Source of the DNA: Bacillota bacterium
GTDB taxonomy: Bacteria; Bacillota; Proteinivoracia; UBA4975
Direction of reading: 5' to 3'
DNA length: 13,205 nt
NCBI GenBank assembly: GCA_012727415.1
Contig: JAAYHI010000115.1
Coordinates: 1 to 13,205 of the forward strand
The stretch's first letter is position 1, and each line of letters begins with the position of its first letter. A program made the position numbers and the translations under genes. Positions 1 through 5,301 of the stretch are shown one piece after another. The notes under the pieces were generated by a model, which ran no database searches, was not told where the DNA came from, and saw only the letters and a program-made list of their open reading frames with translations.

Positions 1-780
1 CAATTATTCGTTCAAGAAAGTATCGAAGAGTATTTTAACCGTTTTTTCAATATCGTTTTCATTTTAGGTGAGGCTGTTTTGCCCAAGGCCCCTAAACGCC
101 ATGCCTTATATCTAGAAAACAATGACGAAGAGAACGCCAAAAATTTGCGCATCTTCTTGACCATGGCGCCTGAAGGCCCCGTAGGTAATCTGGTAGATAT
201 GTTGGAAAACAAGGGGATTCTAACATATTTGCACGAGTTTGACGATGAGGGCTTCTCTGGAATCAACGGATTGATAAACCGCAGGCCATATATAGCGATT
301 AATAAGAACATGAGTCCCGAACGACAGCGTTTTACAATAGCGCATGAATTAGCGCATATGTTTTTTATCTGGCCTGATGACATGCCAGAATCGTCCCGTG
401 ACCAAAAAGCCAACTCAATCGCCGGAGCATTTATGTTTCCTCAAGCTGATGCGATTCGCGAGTTGGGTCCCCGAAGGAGCGGCATTTTTCGGGATATGGA
501 GCTGGCGGCCAAAGAATATGGTATATCAATGCTTTGCTTAGCCTACCGGGCTAAGGAGCTAAGAATAATTAGCGAAGCTAGTTATAGAGATTTTATGATT
601 CGAGCTTCACAAATCGGATGGAGAAAAGATGAACCTCCTCGAATCCAACGGGAAGAATCACGCTTGTTCGAACAACTGGTCTTCCATGCCGTTGCTGAGG
701 ACACCATTAGCATACAAAAGGGTGCGGAACTGCTCCAAGTCCCCTATGCTGAAGTTAAAGCTCGCACAGGGTGCTCATAA
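1..780 (+). CDS. ImmA/IrrE-type zinc metallopeptidase, probable C-terminal part of an Xre-ImmA regulator (5' end outside window)
   Basis: The reading frame is open to base 1, with no stop before the first in-window start (TTG 79), so the gene probably begins upstream. Counting from TTG 79, residues 84-93 (RFTIAHELAH) hold the HExxH zinc motif (H89, E90, H93). The stretch after it (KANSIAGAFMFP, about 110-121) matches the second conserved helix of DUF955/ImmA peptidases, where an acidic residue near D108 could be the third ligand. The part before the motif (about 25-75) resembles the linker following an N-terminal Xre helix-turn-helix in Xre-ImmA fusions; that domain would lie off the left edge, so the fusion is inferred. 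Such proteins act as repressors or antitoxins, often cleaving a partner. The stop codon overlaps the ATG of the following PIN-domain gene, suggesting a two-gene toxin-antitoxin-like unit. The block is AT-richer than its neighbours. Confidence 0.85.
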   Translation, partial: QLFVQESIEEYFNRFFNIVFILGEAVLPKAPKRHALYLENNDEENAKNLRIFLTMAPEGPVGNLVDMLENKGILTYLHEFDDEGFSGINGLINRRPYIAINKNMSPERQRFTIAHELAHMFFIWPDDMPESSRDQKANSIAGAFMFPQADAIRELGPRRSGIFRDMELAAKEYGISMLCLAYRAKELRIISEASYRDFMIRASQIGWRKDEPPRIQREESRLFEQLVFHAVAEDTISIQKGAELLQVPYAEVKARTGCS

Positions 781-1266
781 TGAATCTCATCAGCGATACC
801 AATATCTGGATTGATTTTGAGACTATTAGTGTATTGGAGCTCCCTTTACGATTAAACTACAAGATACATTTGTGCGCGGAAACTATTAAGGATGAGCTCT
901 TAGTTCCGTCGGGAATCCTTAACCGACTAGTTGAGCTTGGTCTAATTCCACTTTTTCCTGAAGCCGAAGAATATTATACCGCAAGGAAGATACGTGACCT
1001 TCATCCAAAGTTATCTCGTCATGATGATAGCTCTTTCAATAGCTATTCATCGGAATTATCCTCTTCTCACCGGGGACAAGCACCTCCGTAAAGCTGGTGA
1101 AGCGAATAATGTCACGGTAAGAGGCACCCTCTGGGTCTTTGATGAATTGCTAAGAAACAATTGCATTACAACAAAGGAATATAAGAGTTATATGAGATCC
1201 TTACTTATTCACAACGGAAAATCTATTCGACTCCCCTCAGCACAAATTATTAAACGCCTTGAATAA
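780..1266 (+). pseudogene. PIN-domain toxin-like protein, frameshifted near position 1026
   Basis: The start ATG at 780 shares its A with the TAA of the ImmA gene (TAATG), so translation is probably coupled. The N-terminal frame begins MNLISDTNIWIDF, a typical PIN start with the first acidic ligand D6, followed by E34/E39 and then LSRHD (D82). After 1025 this frame becomes low-complexity and ends at 1091. The frame one base further on continues the domain: IALSIAIHRNYPLLTGDK, then RGTLWVFDELL, ending at 1266. Skipping one base at about 1026 joins the frames into about 162 residues, the usual size of a small PIN protein, with all expected acidic residues. PIN proteins of this kind are RNases, commonly toxins. 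The break could be a real inactivating mutation, a sequencing error or recoding; no classic slippery site is evident. An internal GTG at 994 could start the second frame, but the product would lack most of the active site. Confidence 0.8.
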
Positions 1267-1289
1267 TGGCTTTATTCCCCACCACGGAG

Positions 1290-1295
1290 TATAAT
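1290..1295 (+). promoter_or_regulatory. possible -10 box of the GT51 gene
   Basis: A perfect TATAAT lies 25 bases before the start at 1321. No good -35 is seen 16-18 bases upstream (TGGCTT at 1267-1272 is poor), so this is a weak call. Confidence 0.3.
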
Positions 1296-1320
1296 TTATC
1301 CTAGGGGAAGGAGCGATGAT

Positions 1321-2061
1321 ATGAAAAAGCGTCTGCGCTGGCTTCTGGGCATACTATTGGCTGCAGCCCTGTTTGTCTGGGCCTTTAGCTGGGGATTGGG
1401 TATCTGGACTATTGATTGGGACAACCCCGCCCCCTTTATGGAAGGCGATGTGGAGAAAATCAGCTATCTCGACGGCAAGCTGGTGGCAAACCTGGAACAG
1501 TACCGCATCGATTATGTCGCCATTGACGAGATGCCCGGTCACCTGGTCGATGCCTTTGTGGCCATAGAGGACCACCGCTTTTACAAGCACGGTGGGGTTG
1601 ATCTGTTAGGACTGGGCAGGGCTGTGTTTGTCAACCTGCGTGCCCGGGACATTACCCAAGGGGGCAGTACCATCACCCAGCAACTGGCCAGGAACTTGTT
1701 CCTCAACCTGGAGCAAAATCTTGTGCGCAAGCTGGCCGAAATGAGCATTGCCCTCCAGTTGGAGCGAAAATATGACAAGGATGAAATCCTGGAGATGTAT
1801 ATTAACCAGGTGAACTTTGGCGCCGGCAACTGGGGGGTGTCCAGGGCAGCTGCCGCTTACTTTAATAAGAGTGTGTCGGAATTGACCATCGGCGAATCTG
1901 CCCTGCTGGCAGGCCTCGTCCAGGCCCCCAATTACTATGCCCCTGTAAAGGATTGGGACAGGGCAATAACCCGGCAGCGCTATGTCTTAAGCCGCATGGT
2001 GGAATATGGCTACATAACTTCCGAGCAAGCTGCGGCAGAGGTCTACCAGGAAGGCAGCTGA
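1321..2061 (+). CDS. Monofunctional peptidoglycan glycosyltransferase (GT51 family)
   Basis: The product polymerises lipid II into glycan strands at the outer face of the membrane. It has 246 residues: a basic N-terminus (KKRLRW), one membrane segment at about 7-28, and a GT51 domain at about 60-235. The family motifs appear in order: EDHRFYKHGG (82-92, catalytic E83), GGSTITQQLARN (114-125), RKLAE (136-140, second conserved Glu E140) and KDEILEMYINQVNFG (153-167). The protein stops at GYITSEQAAAEVYQEGS, just where class A penicillin-binding proteins go on to the transpeptidase domain. It is therefore either a true stand-alone MtgA-like enzyme or a shortened class A PBP; the 125 bases downstream hold no transpeptidase remnant. 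The SD AAGGAG (1308-1313) sits 7 bases before the ATG. Its neighbours, a toxin-antitoxin remnant and hflK, give no clear operon partner. Confidence 0.93.
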   Translation: MKKRLRWLLGILLAAALFVWAFSWGLGIWTIDWDNPAPFMEGDVEKISYLDGKLVANLEQYRIDYVAIDEMPGHLVDAFVAIEDHRFYKHGGVDLLGLGRAVFVNLRARDITQGGSTITQQLARNLFLNLEQNLVRKLAEMSIALQLERKYDKDEILEMYINQVNFGAGNWGVSRAAAAYFNKSVSELTIGESALLAGLVQAPNYYAPVKDWDRAITRQRYVLSRMVEYGYITSEQAAAEVYQEGS

Positions 2062-2157
2062 TTTTGACCTGGCCCTCGTCGCAGCGGCAATAAGGGTTTT
2101 CCGCCAATCCAGGTAACTGCCAAGTGACAGCCCCAGGGCTGGCACATTACTGTACCG

Positions 2158-2163
2158 TATAAT
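2158..2163 (+). promoter_or_regulatory. possible -10 box of hflKC
   Basis: A TATAAT lies about 27-38 bases before the candidate hflK starts. There is no convincing -35 at normal spacing. The rest of 2062-2186 shows only a short CAGCC/GGCTG hairpin without a T-run. Confidence 0.33.
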
Positions 2164-2186
2164 GGGAAATAAAATTTGGGAGAGGT

Positions 2187-3158
2187 GTGTTGCTATTGAA
2201 CAAGGTCTATGACATCAAAGAAGTGCTTCCGACCCCGCGGTGGGTAAAGCTTATTCCGCCCATTGCTGTAGCGGTGGTGGTCATTCTGCTCCTGATTAGC
2301 GGCTTTTACACTGTGGATTCAGGGGAAGAGGCGGTGGTGCTTCGCTTTGGCAAGCATGTGGAGACCGTCACCACTTCCGGCCTGAAGTGGAAACTCCCCC
2401 TGGTTGACAGGGTGGAAAAGGTCAAAGTATCGGAGGTCAAGCGCCTGGAATTTGGCTTCCGCACAGTTAAGGAAGGCGCAGATGCCCAGTACCGAGATGT
2501 GCCCGCTGAAGCCCTCATGCTTACCGGGGATGAAAACCTCATCAATGTCGAAACCATTGTTCAGTACAGAATTGTAGACATCGAGAAGTTCTTGTTTGAG
2601 GTGACCCGGGGAGAAGATGCTTTGCGGGTAGCTGCTGAAGCTACTATTCGCCGCGTCATCGCCAACCACCCCATGGACGCTGCCCTCACCGAGGATAAGC
2701 TCAGTATCCAGCAGGAAATAAAAGATGACCTCCAAAAAATCATCGACGGTTACAATCTGGGAATTACAATTACTGCCGTTCAGTTACAGGACGTGTTTCC
2801 CCCGGCAGAGGTCAATGACGCCTTTAAAGATGTGGCCAGTGCCAGGGAAGACAGGGCGTCTTTCATCAATCAGGCGGAAACCTATGCCAACGAAATTATC
2901 CCCCGGGCCAGGGGCAATGCCGCCGAAGCCATCAACAAAGCCATGGCATACAAAGAGCAACGCATAGCACAAGCCCACGGAGATGTGGCACTGTTCAACA
3001 GCATGCTGGCTGAATACCGGCAGGGCAAGGGAGTTACCCGCACCCGCCTGTACCTGGAGATGATGGAAGACATTCTGCCCGGTATCCAGATATACATTGT
3101 CGACGAGGACGGCAGCACAGTAAAATGGCTGCCCCTTCAGGGAGGTGGCAGCAATTGA
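2187..3158 (+). CDS. hflK: HflK, SPFH-domain membrane protein (FtsH modulator)
   Basis: HflK and HflC form a membrane complex that surrounds and modulates the FtsH protease. Of 323 residues, about 22-43 form one membrane helix, followed by the SPFH/band-7 domain (SGEEAVVLRFGKH, about 50-62, then SGLKWKLPLVDRVEKV). The C-terminal coiled-coil part carries HflK hallmarks: RARGNAAEAINKAMAYKEQR, GDVALFNSMLAEYR and TRTRLYLEMMEDIL. The start is uncertain: GTG 2187, TTG 2190 and TTG 2196 are all in frame after the SD GGGAGAGG (2178-2185). The GTG sits only one base from it, so TTG 2190 or 2196 (320 residues) is more likely; the longest form is reported. The gene is followed by hflC with a TTGA overlap, so the two are probably cotranscribed and translationally coupled. 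Orientation and order are those of the classical hflKC operon. Confidence 0.93.
   Translation: MLLLNKVYDIKEVLPTPRWVKLIPPIAVAVVVILLLISGFYTVDSGEEAVVLRFGKHVETVTTSGLKWKLPLVDRVEKVKVSEVKRLEFGFRTVKEGADAQYRDVPAEALMLTGDENLINVETIVQYRIVDIEKFLFEVTRGEDALRVAAEATIRRVIANHPMDAALTEDKLSIQQEIKDDLQKIIDGYNLGITITAVQLQDVFPPAEVNDAFKDVASAREDRASFINQAETYANEIIPRARGNAAEAINKAMAYKEQRIAQAHGDVALFNSMLAEYRQGKGVTRTRLYLEMMEDILPGIQIYIVDEDGSTVKWLPLQGGGSN
3141..3148 (+). promoter_or_regulatory. Ribosome binding site that fixes the hflC start
   Basis: GGAGGTGG lies inside the hflK 3' end, 6 bases before TTG 3155. It lies downstream of ATG 3125, so it cannot serve that start. It supports the shorter hflC reading. Confidence 0.8.
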
Positions 3159-4084
3159 AACGGATGAAAAGATGGCTGGTACCCCTTGCAGTAGTCCTGG
3201 GGATTTATATCTTTTTCAGGATGTTTACTTTCCAGGTTTCCATGAAGGAGCATGCCATTGTCACCCGCTTTGGCGATATCCACAAGATTGTTGTTTCCGA
3301 TGCCAGCCTTATCGACACTGACAATCCCCGCTTTAAAGACTTAAAAGTAATCGAGGGAAACGGCCTTTTCCTTAAGTTCCCCTTCCTGGACAAAGTGGAT
3401 TATTACAACAGCCGCCTCATCACCTATGATGTCGATGCCCGGGAAGTGACTACCAAGGACAAGAAGAAGGTCATCCTGGATAATTACGCCCAGTGGAAGA
3501 TCATCAATCCCGCCCTGTTCCGGGTGACCATGCGCACTGAAGCCAGTGCCTATGTGCGCCTGGAGGATATTATCTATTCCCACCTCAACCAGAAGATCGG
3601 GAAGATTGATGCCGAAGTCCTGATTTCAGATAAAGACTATGTTCAGACCATGTTGACGGAAATCGTCAGACAGTCCAATATCGATGTTCAGGACTATGGC
3701 ATCGAGATTATCGACGTGCGCATTAAGCGCACCGACTTGCCCCAGGAGAACAATGCCAATATCTTTAACCGCATGCGGACAGAACGGGAAAGAATGGCCA
3801 TGCAGTACCGCTCTGAGGGCCAGGAAGAGGCCCAGAAAATTCGCTCCGAAGCAGACCGGGAGGCAACGATTATCGAGGCACAGGCCTATGCCGAAGCAGA
3901 GCGAATTCGCGGTGAAGGAGAAGCAGAAGCCTTGAGGATTTACGCCCAGGCCTATGGCCAGGACCCCGAATTCTACGAGTTCTTCCGCAGCTTGCAGGCA
4001 TACCGGGCTACTTTAAAAGATAATACCACCATTGTAATCGATTCCGATTCGGAATTTGCCAAGTATCTCTTTGGCAGCAGGTAA
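3155..4084 (+). CDS. hflC: HflC, SPFH-domain membrane protein (FtsH modulator)
   Basis: This is the partner of HflK in the HflKC complex. I place the start at TTG 3155, which overlaps the hflK TGA as TTGA and follows a strong SD by 6 bases; an in-frame ATG at 3125 would need a 34-base overlap and has no SD. The 309-residue product begins MKRMKRWLVPLAVVLGIYIFF, a single membrane anchor, then the SPFH domain (EHAIVTRFGDIHKIV; GLFLKFPFLDKVDYY). HflC signatures follow: YGIEIIDVRIKRTDLPQEN, IFNRMRTERERMAMQYRSEG, ADREATIIEAQAYAEAERIR and DPEFYEFFRSLQAYRATL. The length is normal for the family. The gene ends 6 bases before a dispersed palindromic repeat (4091-4130) that may help end transcription; the facing gene on the other strand is the DUF1700 protein. 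Confidence 0.93.
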   Translation: MKRMKRWLVPLAVVLGIYIFFRMFTFQVSMKEHAIVTRFGDIHKIVVSDASLIDTDNPRFKDLKVIEGNGLFLKFPFLDKVDYYNSRLITYDVDAREVTTKDKKKVILDNYAQWKIINPALFRVTMRTEASAYVRLEDIIYSHLNQKIGKIDAEVLISDKDYVQTMLTEIVRQSNIDVQDYGIEIIDVRIKRTDLPQENNANIFNRMRTERERMAMQYRSEGQEEAQKIRSEADREATIIEAQAYAEAERIRGEGEAEALRIYAQAYGQDPEFYEFFRSLQAYRATLKDNTTIVIDSDSEFAKYLFGSR

Positions 4085-4090
4085 AATAAC

Positions 4091-4130
4091 GGGGACGGAT
4101 CCGACAAAAAAAAGGACCGTCCCCGATTTG
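4091..4130. repeat. GGGGACGG-type palindromic repeat, copy 1 (internally deleted)
   Basis: GGGGACGGATCC (4091-4102) pairs with GGACCGTCCCC (4114-4124), leaving one bulged A. The right part (TCCGACAAAAA, then AGGACCGTCCC, then GATTTGT) matches copy 2 at 5269-5300 almost base for base. Most of the left inner arm present in copy 2 is missing. It lies between the convergent hflC and DUF1700 genes and touches the DUF1700 stop, so it may act as a two-way terminator, though T-runs are weak. Confidence 0.8.
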
Positions 4131-4844
4131 TCAATATCCAAACCAGCCCCAGGCATGCCAAAACTCCAGGGAGCCTGAGATCAGCATCGACAGCACTGCT
4201 CCCAGGACAAAGGTTGCGGTAAACAGCGCCAGAGAGACCAGGGCTACGAAACGCAATGCCCTGTTTGCTTTACCCGGCAGCCGCGGGTAAATTGGCAGGG
4301 AGGGAAGTGGAGCCCGGCCCGATGCTGCGTCCAGGGTGTTTTTGTGGAAGCGGCCATAGGAGCGCATGAGCTGACGGATAAAGGCGGCGAAATATATGGC
4401 GCCCACCGCCGCCAGCACAGCCAGGGCTGCCAGGGAAAGGGCAAATACTATTGCTATCCCGTACGGCATGGGCGGAAGCAGTGACCCCGGATTAGTCCCG
4501 ACCAATAAACACAGGGCAACAACAGCTGTGCTCAGGGAGAAAACTGCCATCACTGCCTCCCAGGCCAAGAGCAGGACGAAAAACATGCCGGCAAAAATAT
4601 CAATAAAGCCAAGCCCTATGACAGCAGTAATTTTCCTGCCGCCATGCTTTTTGCCTTCACTTTGGAACTGAGAGGCCAGAGCAACGGGATCGCCAAGTTT
4701 TGCTGCAATCTCCTCTTCGGAATAACCATCTGCCATTTTGAAGGCAAAGTGCTGCTCATACTCATTAATAATTTCCTCGGCATCAGGGATGCTGAGTTTT
4801 TTCAGCACCTCACTAAGCTTTGCGATAAATTCATTCCTTGTCAT
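4131..4844 (-). CDS. DUF1700 (HAAS) membrane protein, PadR-associated
   Basis: The 237-residue product has an N-terminal helical HAAS-type domain (about 1-62: MTRNEFIAKLSEVLKKL, then EEIINEYEQHF and GYSEEEIAAKLGDPVALA). About four hydrophobic membrane segments follow, near 72-93, 95-118, 128-156 and 197-223. HAAS domains are known from families encoded next to PadR-like regulators and are thought to act in signalling with them; the signal here is unknown. The start is the ATG at 4844, behind the SD GGAGGAGG (4851-4858, 6-base gap). A longer frame to 4928 would begin inside padR and lacks family similarity. The start overlaps the padR 3' end by 14 bases, so the two are translationally coupled. 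Regulation is probably by PadR at the promoter near 5203-5230. The gene ends right at repeat copy 1. Confidence 0.85.
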   Translation of the reverse strand: MTRNEFIAKLSEVLKKLSIPDAEEIINEYEQHFAFKMADGYSEEEIAAKLGDPVALASQFQSEGKKHGGRKITAVIGLGFIDIFAGMFFVLLLAWEAVMAVFSLSTAVVALCLLVGTNPGSLLPPMPYGIAIVFALSLAALAVLAAVGAIYFAAFIRQLMRSYGRFHKNTLDAASGRAPLPSLPIYPRLPGKANRALRFVALVSLALFTATFVLGAVLSMLISGSLEFWHAWGWFGY

Positions 4845-5157
4845 TGCTATCCTCCTCCAGTAAGGATTCCACCTTTTGGGCAAAGGCCAGATATTCTGCC
4901 CTTTGCTTTTCGTAAGTTTCCCGGCCAAAATTGGTCAGCGAATAATACTTGCGCGGCGGTCCGCCGCTGTCCTCCTGCACGTAGGTGGTCAACAGGCCTT
5001 CGCTTTTCAGCTTCCTTAGAATCGGGTAAACAGTGCCCGCCGCTATGTCGATATGGCCGGAAAGATACTCGGAGAGTTCATAACCATAACAGTCGCGTTT
5101 TTTTAACAGGGACAGCACACACAGTTCCAGCACGCCCTTTTTGTATTGAGTAGTCAT
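4831..5157 (-). CDS. PadR family transcriptional regulator
   Basis: A 108-residue small PadR (PF03551-type) repressor. Residues about 6-85 form the winged helix: GVLELCVLSLLKKRDCYGYE (8-27), GTVYPILRKLKSEGLL (41-56) and the wing GGPPRKYYSLTNFG (65-78). The last 25 residues form the C-terminal dimerisation helix typical of the short subgroup. The ATG at 5157 is preceded by an AGGGAGGGAG SD (5161-5170 region). The upstream promoter contains two ACTACTA direct repeats around the -10 box, a plausible autoregulatory operator. It is cotranscribed and overlaps by 14 bases with the DUF1700 membrane gene, a recurrent PadR-HAAS pairing. The inducing signal cannot be read from the sequence. Confidence 0.92.
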   Translation of the reverse strand: MTTQYKKGVLELCVLSLLKKRDCYGYELSEYLSGHIDIAAGTVYPILRKLKSEGLLTTYVQEDSGGPPRKYYSLTNFGRETYEKQRAEYLAFAQKVESLLEEDSNDKE

Positions 5158-5194
5158 GTACTCCCTCCCTCAATAAAAATAGAGAACGTTATCC

Positions 5195-5215
5195 ACTACT
5201 ATATTATAACTACTA
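5195..5215. promoter_or_regulatory. Candidate PadR operator: direct repeats over the -10 box
   Basis: ACTACTA occurs at 5195-5201 and 5209-5215, a 14-base period, flanking and touching the -10 box. A repressor bound here would block RNA polymerase. PadR binding is inferred from position only. Confidence 0.4.
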
Positions 5216-5230
5216 GTTGAATAAAGTCAA
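5203..5230 (-). promoter_or_regulatory. Sigma-A-type promoter of the padR operon
   Basis: On the minus strand, TTGACT (-35, 5225-5230) is followed after 16 bases by TATAAT (-10, 5203-5208), 46 bases before the padR start. This is the best promoter in the window. Confidence 0.75.
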
Positions 5231-5248
5231 CCCCCTGCTGACAAAAAA

Positions 5249-5300
5249 GGGGACGGTCCTGCTTTTTGTCCGACAAAAAGTAGGACCGTCCCGGATTTGT
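5249..5300. repeat. GGGGACGG-type palindromic repeat, copy 2 (intact); likely terminator of the GH5 gene
   Basis: The arm from GGGACGG (5250) to GTC (5270) pairs with GAC (5272) to GTCCC (5292), with one G-T wobble and almost no loop. Outside it, ACAAA (5241-5245) faces TTTGT (5296-5300). Read on the minus strand, the hairpin follows the GH5 stop by one base and is itself followed by CCTTTTTTGT, the form of a strong intrinsic terminator. It shares its right half with copy 1 at 4091-4130. Confidence 0.85.
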
Positions 5301-5301
5301 A

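Noticed and set aside
1091..1266. Second half of the PIN region as an independent small gene starting at GTG 994
   Set aside because: It would lack most PIN ligands, has no clear SD, and aligns as the direct continuation of the first half.
2115..2150. Hairpin CAGCC/GGCTG after the GT51 gene as a terminator
   Set aside because: The stem is only about 5 base pairs and has no T-run.
4131..4928. Longer DUF1700 reading starting at 4928
   Set aside because: The extra 28 residues lie inside padR and are not family-like; a strong SD precedes ATG 4844.
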